NCBI RefSeq assembly: GCF_020424085.1
Contig: NZ_CP080203.1
Location: forward strand, 1,798,001-1,862,000
Source: Mycetocola spongiae
GTDB lineage: Bacteria; Actinomycetota; Actinomycetes; Actinomycetales; Microbacteriaceae
Direction: 5' to 3'
DNA length: 64,000 nucleotides
Of this stretch, positions 23,636 through 32,369 are shown in pieces. Position 1 is the first letter of the stretch. The number at the start of each line of letters is the position of its first letter. Both the position numbers and the translations under genes were made by a program. Under the pieces are notes generated by a model. It made no database searches. It was given only the letters and a program-made list of their open reading frames with translations, and was not told the DNA's origin.

Positions 23636-25315
23636 CTACTTTTCCTGCTCGGCGCCGAGGGCGCCAAGATGCCGCTGGGCAATCACGTCTACGGCCTCGC
23701 GCAGGCCGGGATCCTCGCCCCGGGCCAGTCCGGCATATTCCACCCGCACGGTGCCCTCCTCGGTATCGGTGGCCTTCACCCAGACCCGGCGGCGCGGCAC
23801 AAAGAGCGAGGCCAGCAGGCCCAGCAGGATCAGCGCACCGAAGGTTGCGACCCACGCCTGGGTGGGATCGCGGTGAATATCCAGCGAGACAAAGCGGGCC
23901 ACCGAGGAGGAGAAGTCCTCATCGGTCGCGTTGGGGTCGATATTCTCGAAGGTCACGGTGCCGAGGCCATCGGGCAGCTCGGCGGTCTGGCCGGGCATGA
24001 GCTTAATCGGCTCGGGCCCGCCGTCCTTGGCGATCGTGCGTCCCGCGATCTCGGTCATCTTATCCGTGTCCAGCGAGTACACCGATTTGGGTGCGCCGTC
24101 GTTAATGCCAAGGTCACCCGAGTACACGTTGAGCGTGAGCATCGGATAGACCAGATCGGGGAAATTGGAGGTATAGGCGCCGCTGTCCAGCTGCACGGCG
24201 GTGGGATAGAAGAAGCCCACCATTCCGATCTGCTCCGCGAGCCCGTCCGGAACCTTAATCACTCCCTGCGAGGTGAGGTTGGTGTCCTGCGGGAGGAACG
24301 GGATCGAGTCGGTGAACTTCACCACGCCCTCGGGATCACGCACGGTGATCTTGGGGGCATAACCGTTGCCCAGGAGGTACACATTGGTTCCCTCGATGCG
24401 CAGCGGCTGATTCACCTTGATCTGCTCCTTGGACTCGCGCCCATCCGAATGACGCGCGGTGAGATAGGCCGTATAGTCGATGGCCTGACCATAGGCGTCC
24501 CGGTTTTTCATCTCGTATTCAACCTTAAAATCGTCAACCTTAAGGGAGTACGGGGCGAGGGTATCGCTGTCCAGGAACCGGCCCGGGTTAAACGAGTTGA
24601 AGTCCACGAGGGAGTTCACAAACGTTTGGCCTACCACCACAACCTTCTGCCCGGCATAACCGAGCCCACCGCCGAAGCCCACGGCCACCAGGATCAGCAC
24701 GAGTGCGCTGTGGAATACGAGGTTTCCGGTCTCCCGAAGATAACCGCGCTCGGCCGAGACGGATACCTCACCGTTGCGGCCCTGATAGAGCTCTGTGCGG
24801 TAGCCGGATTTTTTCAGCAGCGCACGCGCGGCGTCCACGGCCTCCCCGGCGCTGCCGCCGGCGAGGGTCTGCTCGCGATGCACCGAGAGCCGGGACAGGC
24901 GCGCGGGGGTGCGCGGCGGGCGCGAGCGCATCGCCTGGAAGTGATGCTTGGTGCGCGGGACGATACAGCCGATCAGCGAGATAAACAGCAGCAGATAGAT
25001 CGCCGAGAACCAGGCCGAGGAGTACACGTCAAACATCTGGATCTTGTCCAGGATCGGTGCCAGGTCGGGGTTATCGCGGAAATACTGCACCACGCCATTG
25101 GGGTCGGAGCTGCGCTGGGGCACCAGCGATCCGGGCACCGCGGCGATCGCCAGCAGCAGCAGGAGCAGCAGCGCCGTGCGCATGCTGGTCAGCTGCCGCC
25201 AGGCAAAACGCAGGGTGCCGATAAAGCCGAGCTTGGGCAGGGTGACCCCCGCCGAACCGGAATCTTCCGGCTCCGGCGAGGAGCTCGAGTCAACGTAATC
25301 AGAGGGCCGGGTCAA
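23636..25315 (-). CDS. resB: Cytochrome c biogenesis protein ResB
   Basis: 559 residues. Three N-terminal membrane segments, a large extracytoplasmic domain (about 200-500) and a final membrane helix near 515 fit ResB/Ccs1. The family phrase LRFAWRQLTSMRTALLLLLLL opens the first helix here as LTSMRTALLLLLLLAI. It is the partner of CcsB in haem ligation to c-type cytochromes of the respiratory chain. The start codon is TTG, overlapping the ccdA stop by 17 nt with only a weak GGTGAT upstream, so coupling to ccdA translation is likely. Confidence 0.93.
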   Translation of the reverse strand: MTRPSDYVDSSSSPEPEDSGSAGVTLPKLGFIGTLRFAWRQLTSMRTALLLLLLLAIAAVPGSLVPQRSSDPNGVVQYFRDNPDLAPILDKIQMFDVYSSAWFSAIYLLLFISLIGCIVPRTKHHFQAMRSRPPRTPARLSRLSVHREQTLAGGSAGEAVDAARALLKKSGYRTELYQGRNGEVSVSAERGYLRETGNLVFHSALVLILVAVGFGGGLGYAGQKVVVVGQTFVNSLVDFNSFNPGRFLDSDTLAPYSLKVDDFKVEYEMKNRDAYGQAIDYTAYLTARHSDGRESKEQIKVNQPLRIEGTNVYLLGNGYAPKITVRDPEGVVKFTDSIPFLPQDTNLTSQGVIKVPDGLAEQIGMVGFFYPTAVQLDSGAYTSNFPDLVYPMLTLNVYSGDLGINDGAPKSVYSLDTDKMTEIAGRTIAKDGGPEPIKLMPGQTAELPDGLGTVTFENIDPNATDEDFSSSVARFVSLDIHRDPTQAWVATFGALILLGLLASLFVPRRRVWVKATDTEEGTVRVEYAGLARGEDPGLREAVDVIAQRHLGALGAEQEK

Positions 25316-26045
25316 AGCCGGAAATCACCGAACCTAGGTTGGACATCAGCATGCCCCACAGCCCGGAGACCATGAGGATACCGATGAGAACGAGCAGCAC
25401 TCCGCCGCCGATGTTAATCGCGCGAATATGCTTCTTGAGGAAAGAGGTGGCGCCGGTCATCCAGCCCAGGCCGAGGGCCACGAGGAGGAAGGGTAGCCCC
25501 AGTCCCACACAATACGCCACCGCGAGGATCACGGCGCGCGAGACGGTACCGGAGTTATAGCCGAGGCCGATGATCGCGGCGAGGGTCGGCCCGATGCAGG
25601 GGACCCAGCCGATCGCAAACGCAAAGCCCATGATGGGGGCGCCCACGAGGCCCGTGGCCGGAACCCAGCGCGGCTTGATCTGGCGCTGCATAAAGGAGAA
25701 CTGGCCCACAAAGACCAGACCCATCACGATGATGATGATGCCGAGGATGCGGGTGATCGGGTCGCGCCACTGATCCAGCAGCACGCCCGCGGTTCCCGCG
25801 AGGATACCCATCGTGACAAAAACCACGGTGAAGCCCAGGATAAACAGGCCCACGCCCGCGAGCATGCGGGATTTTCCGCGGCGGGTATTCTCCTCGCCGC
25901 TCTCGGCCATTCCGCCCACATAGGCGAGATAGCCGGGCACCAGGGGCAGGACACACGGGGAGGCGAAGGACACCAGGCCCGCGAGGATTGCGATCGGCAA
26001 TGCGACGAGCATGCCGCCGTCGCCGATGATTTCGCCGATACTCAT
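25299..26045 (-). CDS. ccdA: Cytochrome c biogenesis protein CcdA
   Basis: 248 residues, six membrane segments. The two redox cysteines lie in SFASPCVLPLVPGY and GWVPCIGPTLAAI, the conserved CcdA/DsbD positions. It passes electrons from thioredoxin across the membrane to the thioredoxin-like lipoprotein encoded upstream, keeping apocytochrome thiols reduced. The ATG used is 8 nt past the tlpA-like stop; an ATG 11 codons earlier would overlap it and lacks conservation. Confidence 0.94.
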   Translation of the reverse strand: MSIGEIIGDGGMLVALPIAILAGLVSFASPCVLPLVPGYLAYVGGMAESGEENTRRGKSRMLAGVGLFILGFTVVFVTMGILAGTAGVLLDQWRDPITRILGIIIIVMGLVFVGQFSFMQRQIKPRWVPATGLVGAPIMGFAFAIGWVPCIGPTLAAIIGLGYNSGTVSRAVILAVAYCVGLGLPFLLVALGLGWMTGATSFLKKHIRAINIGGGVLLVLIGILMVSGLWGMLMSNLGSVISGFDPAL

Positions 26046-26052
26046 CGCGGGG

Positions 26053-26649
26053 TCACTCGGCGATCGTATCCTTGACAAGCGTCGAGAGGATCGAGCGATC
26101 CTTGAGCTTGCCGAGGATGCGGGCGGCCACGCGGCCGTCCTTATCGATCACGAGGGTGGTGGGCACGGCGTTGGGGCGCACCTGGCCGGTGAAGGCGAGC
26201 TTCACGGCGCCGTCCTCGATATCCAGGATCGAGGGGTAGGTGATGCCATAGGTGTTGTTAAAGGCCAGCGCGGTATCGGCCTGATCGTAGACGTTCACGC
26301 CCACAAACGTGGCACCCTGATCCTTGAACTCCCCGTAAACGGCCTCCAGATCGGGGGCCTCGGCGCGGCACGGTGCGCAGCCGGCGTACCAGAAGTTCAT
26401 CACCACAACCTGGCCCGCGAGGTCCTCGGAGCTGATGGTTTTGCCGTGCTCATCCTTGCCGGAGAACGCGACGGGCTCGCCGCGGTCGGCCGCGGCAATC
26501 TCGGTGAGCGTGCCATCGCCGGCAATATAGTTTTTATTATCGGCACTGCGATACTGCTCGGAGAGCGGATCGGATCCGCATGCGCTCAGGCCCAGCCCGA
26601 GGGCCAGGGTGGCGGCCGCGATGGCTACCAGGCGGGTTTTTTTCAACAC
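26053..26649 (-). CDS. Thioredoxin-like lipoprotein (TlpA/ResA type)
   Basis: 198 residues. Signal peptide with lipobox LSAC (Cys about 24), then a thioredoxin fold with the redox motif WYAGCAPC, the insert typical of TlpA/ResA, and the cis-proline loop NAVPTTLVID. It should sit on the outer face of the membrane and reduce apocytochrome c. It lies between a histidine phosphatase gene (2-nt gap) and ccdA. The start codon is GTG. Confidence 0.93.
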   Translation of the reverse strand: MLKKTRLVAIAAATLALGLGLSACGSDPLSEQYRSADNKNYIAGDGTLTEIAAADRGEPVAFSGKDEHGKTISSEDLAGQVVVMNFWYAGCAPCRAEAPDLEAVYGEFKDQGATFVGVNVYDQADTALAFNNTYGITYPSILDIEDGAVKLAFTGQVRPNAVPTTLVIDKDGRVAARILGKLKDRSILSTLVKDTIAE

Positions 26650-26651
26650 GG

Positions 26652-27287
26652 CTATACGGCTCCCACGTCCACGGAACCGGCGGAGAGTGCCGCCGCCGGG
26701 TCCTGATAGTCGACCTCGATAAAGCCGTCCCCCGAGCGTTCGAGCGTGGTGATGCTCGAGAGCGCGCAGCGGCGCTTGCGGGGATCGTGGCGCAGGCTCT
26801 CACCGGCGAGATAGCGGTGCACCATCCAAATCGGAAGCTGATGGCTGACGATCACGGCATCTCCCGAGGACGTGTTTTTCCAGACGTCCTCGATCGCGGC
26901 CATCATTCGCGTGACGATCGAGCCATAGGGCTCCCCCCAGCTGGGGAGGTTGGGATCGCGCAGCGCATGCCAGTTCAGCGGGTTGAGGACGGCGCGGCTC
27001 ATGCGCTTGCCCTCGAAATAATTATGCGGCTCGATCACGCGCTCCTCGGTGCCGATGGGCAGCGAGAGCAGCGTGGAGACGGGGGCCGCGGATTCCTGCG
27101 CGCGTTGCAGCGGCGAGGCGATCAGGGTGCCGTAGTGGCGATCCCGCGAGAGCAGGTTATTGGCCGCCGCGGCGGCCATTTTATGACCCCGTTCGGAGAG
27201 ACCAAACTCGGGAAGGCGTCCATAGAGAACACGATCGGGGTTATGTACCTCTCCGTGTCGGACGAGGTGAATTTGACTAGCGGCCAC
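26652..27287 (-). CDS. Histidine phosphatase family protein
   Basis: 211 residues. The catalytic motif is IHLVRHGEVHNP at residues 6-17; the second histidine is in AVIVSHQLPIW. It is a phosphoglycerate mutase-like phosphatase of unknown substrate. It heads the tlpA-ccdA-resB-ccsB operon, with the next start only 2 nt beyond its stop; this linkage recurs in actinobacteria but no role in cytochrome maturation is proven. The start is 6 nt after TAGACT (leaderless). Confidence 0.88.
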   Translation of the reverse strand: MAASQIHLVRHGEVHNPDRVLYGRLPEFGLSERGHKMAAAAANNLLSRDRHYGTLIASPLQRAQESAAPVSTLLSLPIGTEERVIEPHNYFEGKRMSRAVLNPLNWHALRDPNLPSWGEPYGSIVTRMMAAIEDVWKNTSSGDAVIVSHQLPIWMVHRYLAGESLRHDPRKRRCALSSITTLERSGDGFIEVDYQDPAAALSAGSVDVGAV

Positions 27288-27293
27288 CGCTCC

Positions 27294-27299
27294 AGTCTA
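27294..27299 (-). promoter_or_regulatory. -10 box of the cytochrome c biogenesis operon
   Basis: TAGACT, spacer GGAGCG, then the GTG start. Confidence 0.5.
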
Positions 27300-27364
27300 C
27301 GTGTCCCCCGGCTGTGAAAACGCTCACTATAAGTCGGGCCACCACGTGACCCCCCTTCCCACAC

Positions 27365-27370
27365 TAAGCT
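27365..27370 (+). promoter_or_regulatory. -10 box of leaderless aspS promoter
   Basis: TAAGCT followed by GGAGGGC and GTG, the same spacer as menB. Confidence 0.5.
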
Positions 27371-27377
27371 GGAGGGC

Positions 27378-28718
27378 GTGACTGAACGAGTGCTAGTGAA
27401 GAATTTGGCGGCGCGGGCCGAGGGCCCGGTGACCGTTTCCGGTTGGGTAGAGACGGTGCGGGACCAGAAAAAGGTCCAGTTCATCGTGCTCCGCGATGAG
27501 TCGGGGGCCCTGCAGCTGGTGAATCCCGCGGTTCGTGAGCTCGTGGAAGACGATCCGAGCTCGGCCGCGAAGCTGGAGATCACCGAGGCGATCTCGGGTC
27601 TCGCGCACGGCTCGTTCATCAGCGTGACCGGCGACCTGAAGCACGACGAGCGCGTGAAGCTCGGCGGCCTCGAGGTGAAGATCGGCGAGCTGCGTGTTCT
27701 GAGCGCCGCCAACCCGGAGACCCCGATTGCCGCGGACTCCTCGCTGGATAAGCGTCAGGACTGGCGCTTCCTCGATCTGCGTAACCCCAAGCAGAACCTC
27801 ATCTTTAAGGTCCAGACCACATTCCTGCACGCGCTGCGCGAATACTGGATCGATAATGACTTCATCGAGATCCACACCCCCAAGCTCATGGCCAGCGCGA
27901 GCGAGTCGCGCGCCGAGCTCTTTGAGGTGGACTATTTCGACGGCAAGGCGTATCTCGCGCAGAGCCCGCAGTTCTTTAAGCAGATGGCCCAGTCGGCCGG
28001 CTTTGGCAAGATCTTCGAGGTGGGCCCCGCGTTCCGCGCCGACCCCTCGTTCACGAGCCGCCACGCCACGGAGTTCACCTCGGTGGATGCCGAGATCAGC
28101 TGGGTGGACAGCCACGAGGACGTCATGAAGCTGCACGAGGAGCTCATGGTGGCCGGCTTTGCCGCGGTCAAGGCCAAGCACGGCGAGGCCATCAAGGACC
28201 TCTTCGATGTGGACATCCAGGTTCCCACCACCCCGTTCCCGCGCATCCCCCTGGCCGAGGCCAAGAAGATCGTGGCGGAGCGCGGCTATGAGGTTCCGCG
28301 TGCCGATGACGATATGGACCCCGAGGGCGAGCGTCAGATCGCGGCCTATGTCCGCGAGACCTACGGCCACGAGTTTGTCTTCCTGACCGATTATGCGGCG
28401 AGCATCCGCCCGTTCTATCACATGCGCCACGAGAACGACGCCACGCTCACCAATAGCTATGACCTCATCTTCAACGGCGTGGAGATCTCCACGGGTGCCC
28501 AGCGCGAGCACCGCGTTGAGGTCCTCGAGGCCCAGATGCGCGATAAGGGCATGGACCCGGTTGAGCTGGACTTCTACCTCGACTTCTTCCGCTATGGCGC
28601 CCCGAGCCACGGTGGCTTCGGTATGGGCCTCGCCCGCGTGCTGATGCTCATGCTGCACGAGACGTCGATCCGCGAGACCAGCTTCCTGTTCCGCGGCCCC
28701 ACGCGCCTCGCGCCGTAG
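27378..28718 (+). CDS. aspS: Aspartate-tRNA(Asp/Asn) ligase, archaeal/non-discriminating type
   Basis: 446 residues, much shorter than the ~590-residue bacterial AspRS and lacking its GAD insert. It has an N-terminal OB anticodon-binding domain (about 17-100), then the class II core: motif 2 around GPAFRADPSFTSRHATEF, and motif 3 GGFGMGLARVLMLML. This is the archaeal-type enzyme, which in most bacteria charges tRNA(Asn) as well and needs GatCAB to amidate Asp-tRNA(Asn). The GTG is 7 nt after TAAGCT with spacer GGAGGGC. The gene is followed by a perfect terminator. Confidence 0.93.
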   Translation: MTERVLVKNLAARAEGPVTVSGWVETVRDQKKVQFIVLRDESGALQLVNPAVRELVEDDPSSAAKLEITEAISGLAHGSFISVTGDLKHDERVKLGGLEVKIGELRVLSAANPETPIAADSSLDKRQDWRFLDLRNPKQNLIFKVQTTFLHALREYWIDNDFIEIHTPKLMASASESRAELFEVDYFDGKAYLAQSPQFFKQMAQSAGFGKIFEVGPAFRADPSFTSRHATEFTSVDAEISWVDSHEDVMKLHEELMVAGFAAVKAKHGEAIKDLFDVDIQVPTTPFPRIPLAEAKKIVAERGYEVPRADDDMDPEGERQIAAYVRETYGHEFVFLTDYAASIRPFYHMRHENDATLTNSYDLIFNGVEISTGAQREHRVEVLEAQMRDKGMDPVELDFYLDFFRYGAPSHGGFGMGLARVLMLMLHETSIRETSFLFRGPTRLAP

Positions 28719-28728
28719 GCTAAGCGAT

Positions 28729-28771
28729 AAAAATACCCGGGACACCGCAGTGGTGTCCCGGGTATTTTTTT
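28729..28771 (+). terminator. Terminator of aspS
   Basis: Stem AAAAATACCCGGGACACC with its perfect complement, 5-nt loop, then a T-run. Symmetric A/T flanks also let it act on the converging Dabb gene. Confidence 0.94.
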
Positions 28772-28796
28772 GCCCGGAGGGCGGCGCCTGCGCCCG

Positions 28797-29099
28797 TTAG
28801 ACCTCGTAGTCCACGGCGGCGCGCTCGGCGGTCACGGAGCGCACAAACGTCACGATCTCCTGGTGCAGCGGGTGCACCTGATAGGCGTCGAGTCCGGCCA
28901 CGTCGTCAAATTCGGAGACCAGCACCACGTGCCAGTTATTTTCGGGATAAACGCTGTTGATGCCCACCTCGAGGTGACGGATCGACTCGATCTGTCCCAC
29001 GAGCGCGGTCAGGCGCTCGCGCATCTCCCGGGCGTGCGCGGTGCGCTCGGCCTCATCGGTGGCGGCAAGCTTCCAGGTGACAACGTGACGAATGCTCAT
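28797..29099 (-). CDS. Dabb family (stress-responsive alpha/beta barrel) protein
   Basis: 100 residues. A single ferredoxin-like domain with the Dabb signature: IRHVVTWKL at the N-terminus, GQIESIRHLEVGINSVYPE in the middle, and HPLHQEIVTFVR before the end. Members dimerise through the beta sheet; some are cyclases but most are unassigned. AGGAG lies 8 nt before the ATG. It follows the glutaredoxin-like gene by 33 nt on the same strand. Confidence 0.87.
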   Translation of the reverse strand: MSIRHVVTWKLAATDEAERTAHAREMRERLTALVGQIESIRHLEVGINSVYPENNWHVVLVSEFDDVAGLDAYQVHPLHQEIVTFVRSVTAERAAVDYEV

Positions 29100-29132
29100 G
29101 CGGGATTCTCCTGTGGGTATGAGGGTGGTGTT

Positions 29133-29384
29133 TTAGGCGCCGAGGGCCGCGCGCAGGCGTGCGGGATCCACGCGCCAATAGGTGTGCATCCGGTCGTTAA
29201 TGAGCAGCACGGGGATTTCCTCCCAGTAGCGGTCATGCAGCGCGGGATCGTCGAGGATCGAGAGCTCCTCGAGTTCCACCTCCGGCATCCCCGGTTCGGC
29301 ACGCACGGCGTCGATCACGGCCCGTGCGTCCTCGCACAGGTGGCAGCCGGGCTTCCCGATCAGGGTTAAACGAGTTGTAGACAC
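29133..29384 (-). CDS. Glutaredoxin-like (DUF836-type) protein
   Basis: 83 residues. A short thioredoxin fold with a CxxC motif in IGKPGCHLCEDAR (residues 9-21) and a cis-proline region EEIPVLLIND. This matches the small glutaredoxin-family proteins common in actinobacteria; it is likely a thiol oxidoreductase. The GTG start is 6 nt after TAGGCT (leaderless). Confidence 0.88.
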   Translation of the reverse strand: MSTTRLTLIGKPGCHLCEDARAVIDAVRAEPGMPEVELEELSILDDPALHDRYWEEIPVLLINDRMHTYWRVDPARLRAALGA

Positions 29385-29390
29385 GCCTCG

Positions 29391-29396
29391 AGCCTA
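29391..29396 (-). promoter_or_regulatory. -10 box of leaderless glutaredoxin promoter
   Basis: TAGGCT, spacer CGAGGC, GTG. Confidence 0.5.
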
Positions 29397-29424
29397 GCGC
29401 CCCGCGTGCCCACCCGGTTAAACC

Positions 29425-29453
29425 AAAAAGCGCCGACCCCGAGGGGTTGGCGC
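29425..29453 (-). terminator. Terminator of the bS22 gene
   Basis: On the minus strand GCGCCAACCCC pairs with GGGTCGGCGC and runs into TTTTT, 16 nt after the stop codon. Confidence 0.88.
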
Positions 29454-29468
29454 TAGCTGGTTGTAACT

Positions 29469-29567
29469 CTACTTCTTGTTACGACGCTGGTGACGAGTCT
29501 TACGAAGCAACTTGCGGTGCTTCTTCTTCGACATGCGCTTACGACGCTTCTTGATTACGGAACCCAC
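29469..29567 (-). CDS. Small ribosomal protein bS22 (AURKAIP1/COX24 family)
   Basis: 32 residues, very basic: [17 protein letters not shown], then [15 protein letters not shown]. This is nearly identical to the mycobacterial 30S-subunit protein bS22, which binds near the decoding side of the small subunit. The GTG start has GAGGT with about 5-nt spacing and the gene has its own terminator. Being so short it is easily missed by gene finders. It lies downstream of the ArsR-type gene on the same strand, 109 nt away. Confidence 0.95.
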   Translation of the reverse strand: MGSVIKKRRKRMSKKKHRKLLRKTRHQRRNKK

Positions 29568-29676
29568 GTAGACCTCACAAAGATTGGGTATGGACGCGAA
29601 AGCCGCGGCCGGCTAAAAAATGCCTCGTGTAAGTGTAACCGATTCCGGGGGCGTTCCGCGACGCGGAGGCGGGTCG

Positions 29677-30129
29677 CTACTCGTTTCCGGGCTTTCCGGC
29701 CCCGAGTTTTTTGCTCACGGCCTGCACCGCGGACGCCACCCGGTGGGTGGTTCCGGCGGCCGCGTGACCGATAGCATCGGCGATTTCCCGGGCCTGCTGG
29801 GGCAAACTGGCCGCAAGAGCCATGACATCGCTGGCCACGGCCTCGCCACCCAAAAACGGCATTAACCAGTCTTCAATAATTTCCAGCGGCTCGGCCGAAA
29901 CACTATAAAAACGGTGCTGACCCTCCTCGCGCACGCGCACCAGACCCGCCTCGCGCAGCACCTTCAGGTGCTTCGAAACGGTGGGCTGGCTCAGCCCCAG
30001 GGCGGCCACAATTTCCGAGACGCTCGTGCCGGCGTCCTCCTCCGCGGAGATGCCCTCCCCACGCTCGTGCAGGAGGTGCAGGATGTCGCGCCGAGTGGAG
30101 TCCGCGATCACGTCGAAAATGTCTGCCAT
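29677..30129 (-). CDS. ArsR-type winged-helix regulator
   Basis: 150 residues. The DNA-binding domain fills the first 95: DSTRRDILHLLHERGEG, then the recognition helix region LGLSQPTVSKHLKVLREAGLV and a wing GQHRFYSV. The ~55-residue C-terminal tail is helical and basic at the end. No metal-binding cysteine is present, so it is not a classical arsenic or zinc sensor. It precedes the bS22 gene; linkage of bS22 to a small DNA-binding gene is common in actinobacteria. The start is 6 nt after TAGCCT (leaderless). Confidence 0.85.
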   Translation of the reverse strand: MADIFDVIADSTRRDILHLLHERGEGISAEEDAGTSVSEIVAALGLSQPTVSKHLKVLREAGLVRVREEGQHRFYSVSAEPLEIIEDWLMPFLGGEAVASDVMALAASLPQQAREIADAIGHAAAGTTHRVASAVQAVSKKLGAGKPGNE

Positions 30130-30135
30130 GTCCCC

Positions 30136-30141
30136 AGGCTA
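30136..30141 (-). promoter_or_regulatory. -10 box of leaderless ArsR-type gene
   Basis: TAGCCT, spacer GGGGAC, ATG. The spacer could also act as a weak ribosome site. Confidence 0.45.
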
Positions 30142-30223
30142 CTAACTCCGGAGTCGGAGTACCATGACTACGGCCAGGGTTCCACTTTTCCGGGCATAAA
30201 TTTTTTCATTTTGTGGGGGTAAA

Positions 30224-31666
30224 TTGGCGCGTCAGAGGGGGCAGGGCTACTCGCCCATCGCCGTGCGTCGCGGCTTCGCGCGGGTCCGGGAAGCGATAAA
30301 CGTCTTCACCGGCAACTCGCCTTCCCGGTTTGCCATTTTGGTGTTCACGGCGCTCATTTTGATGTTCACCCTGCTGTTTTCCCTCCCGATGGCCAGCGCG
30401 AGCGGCACGCGCGCCCCGCTCGCCGATGCCCTCTTCACGGCCGTCTCCGTGATCTGCGTCACCGGGCTATCCACGGTGGATATGTCCGCACACTGGTCGG
30501 TCATCGGAAATATTTTTGTGTATAGCGGTGTGCAGATCGGCGCCGTCGGCGTGTTGACCCTTGCATCGATCCTCGGAATGATCATCTCGCGCCGCCTCGG
30601 GCTGCGCGCGAAGCTCATGGCGGCCAGCGATAGCAACCCCATGCGCATCCACCACGGCCCCGTGGCCGAGAGCCAGGCCGTGCGCCTCGGCGAGATCGGA
30701 AACCTGCTGTTTACGGTGGCGATTAGCCTCGTGGTGATCGAGGGTGCCGTGGCGCTGCTGCTCTTTCCGCGGATGCTCATCGACGGCGTTCCCACCGGCA
30801 CCGCGGTCTGGCAGAGCTTTTATTATTCGGCGATGGCCTTCACCAATACCGGCTTCACCCCCAACGCCGCCGGGCTGGGCAGCTTCAGCAACGATTATTT
30901 TTTCCTCGGCACCCTCATGATCGCCGTATTCCTCGGCGCGCTGGGCTTCCCCGTGATCTTTGCGCTGCGTAAGCACCTCTTCCACCCGCGCAAGCTGCCG
31001 CTTCACGCCAAGCTCACCCTCGTGACCACGGTGATCCTGATCTTTGCGGGGGCTATGGCCTTTACCGCGCTGGAATTTGATAATTCGCGAACACTCGGCG
31101 GGATGAACGCGGGGGATACCGCGTTCCAGTCCCTTTTTCTCTCCGTCATGACCAGATCGGGCGGTTTTAGCGCGCTGGATATGTCCGAGTTGAACGGGTC
31201 CAGCAAGCTTGTGGCCTCGATGCTGATGTTCATCGGAGGAGGCTCCGCGTCCACCGCGGGTGGCATTAAAGTCACGACGCTCGCGGTGCTTTTCCTCGCG
31301 GCCTGGGCCGAGGCCAAGGGAAGCCCGGATATGGAGGCCTTTGGCCGGCGGATCCCGCAGGACGTGGTGCGGGTGGCCCTCTCGGTGGTGCTCTGGGGCG
31401 CCTCGATCGTGGCGGCCTCCACGATCATCCTGTTGCAGATGACCAAGGCCCCACTCGAGGACGTGCTCTTTGACGTGGTCTCGGCCTTTGGCACGGTGGG
31501 GCTCTCCACGGGCATCACCGAATCGCTGGATGATCCCGGAAAATACGTGCTGGCGATCACGATGCTGCTCGGCCGGGTGGGTACGGTTACGCTCGCCGCG
31601 GCCGTGGCCGCCACAAACAGCTCTAAACTCTATAGACGTCCGGAGGAACGCCCGATCGTCGGGTAG
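30224..31666 (+). CDS. trkH: Potassium uptake protein TrkH/KtrB
   Basis: 480 residues, ten or more membrane segments in four MPM repeats. Selectivity-filter segments with the conserved glycine are visible: VICVTGLSTVD, AFTNTGFTPNA, MTRSGGFSALD and FGTVGLSTGIT. The pore-loop phrase GGGSASTAGGIKVTT is a family hallmark. It imports K+ (with H+ or Na+). The start codon is TTG after a GGGGG tract; the next gene encodes the TrkA subunit 31 nt downstream, so channel and gate are co-expressed. Confidence 0.94.
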   Translation: MARQRGQGYSPIAVRRGFARVREAINVFTGNSPSRFAILVFTALILMFTLLFSLPMASASGTRAPLADALFTAVSVICVTGLSTVDMSAHWSVIGNIFVYSGVQIGAVGVLTLASILGMIISRRLGLRAKLMAASDSNPMRIHHGPVAESQAVRLGEIGNLLFTVAISLVVIEGAVALLLFPRMLIDGVPTGTAVWQSFYYSAMAFTNTGFTPNAAGLGSFSNDYFFLGTLMIAVFLGALGFPVIFALRKHLFHPRKLPLHAKLTLVTTVILIFAGAMAFTALEFDNSRTLGGMNAGDTAFQSLFLSVMTRSGGFSALDMSELNGSSKLVASMLMFIGGGSASTAGGIKVTTLAVLFLAAWAEAKGSPDMEAFGRRIPQDVVRVALSVVLWGASIVAASTIILLQMTKAPLEDVLFDVVSAFGTVGLSTGITESLDDPGKYVLAITMLLGRVGTVTLAAAVAATNSSKLYRRPEERPIVG

Positions 31667-31697
31667 TTTTTCCCACGGCAGACAGAAAGGCAGCACG

Positions 31698-32369
31698 TTG
31701 GTTGATCGCATCAAACACGACGCACCGGTTCTTATCATTGGGCTCGGTCGCTTTGGCGCGGCCTGTGCGGGTGAGTTGGACCGTCTCGACCGCGAGGTCC
31801 TGGCCCTCGATACCGATGTTGATCTGGTGCAGAAGTGGAGTGACCGGGTCACCCATACGGTGCAGGCCGATGCGCGTAATATCGAGGCACTGAAGCAGAT
31901 CGGCGCGCAGGACTTCTCGATTGCCGTGGTGGCCGTGGGCTCCTCGATCGAGGCCAGTGTGCTGATCACCGCGAATCTTGTGGACCTGAAGATTCCGCAG
32001 ATTTGGGCGAAGGCGGTCTCGCAGTCACACGGCAAGATCCTGGCCCGGGTGGGCGCCAATCACGTGATCTATCCCGAGGCCGAGGCGGGCGAGCGCGTGG
32101 CGCACCTGGTGAGCGGACGGATGCTGGACTTTATCCAGTTTGATGATGATTTTGCGCTCGTAAAAATGTATCCGCCCAAGCCCATTCGCGGCATGACCCT
32201 CGGCGAATCCGGTGTGCGCAGCAAATATCGCATCACCGTGGTGGGCGTAAAGTCCCCCGGCAAACCCTTTACCTATGCCACCTCGCAGACCGTGGTCTCC
32301 AATCATGACCTGGTCATCGTGTCGGGAACCTCCGCCGATATCGAGCGTTTCGCCGCGATCGGGACCTAG
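31698..32369 (+). CDS. trkA: Potassium uptake regulatory subunit TrkA/KtrA
   Basis: 223 residues. An N-terminal RCK/TrkA_N Rossmann domain begins VLIIGLGRFGAACA (about 11-24) with LALDTD binding the ribose, followed by a TrkA_C domain from about residue 140. Such subunits form a cytoplasmic ring that gates TrkH by NAD(H)/ATP or c-di-AMP binding. The TTG start has AAAGG at 7 nt. Its TAG stop overlaps the stop of the converging lipoprotein gene in the sequence CTAG. Confidence 0.94.
   Translation: MVDRIKHDAPVLIIGLGRFGAACAGELDRLDREVLALDTDVDLVQKWSDRVTHTVQADARNIEALKQIGAQDFSIAVVAVGSSIEASVLITANLVDLKIPQIWAKAVSQSHGKILARVGANHVIYPEAEAGERVAHLVSGRMLDFIQFDDDFALVKMYPPKPIRGMTLGESGVRSKYRITVVGVKSPGKPFTYATSQTVVSNHDLVIVSGTSADIERFAAIGT

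Noticed and set aside
22635-25375. Plus-strand open frames opposite ccsB and resB
   Set aside because: They mirror well-supported membrane protein genes and yield charged, motif-free products.
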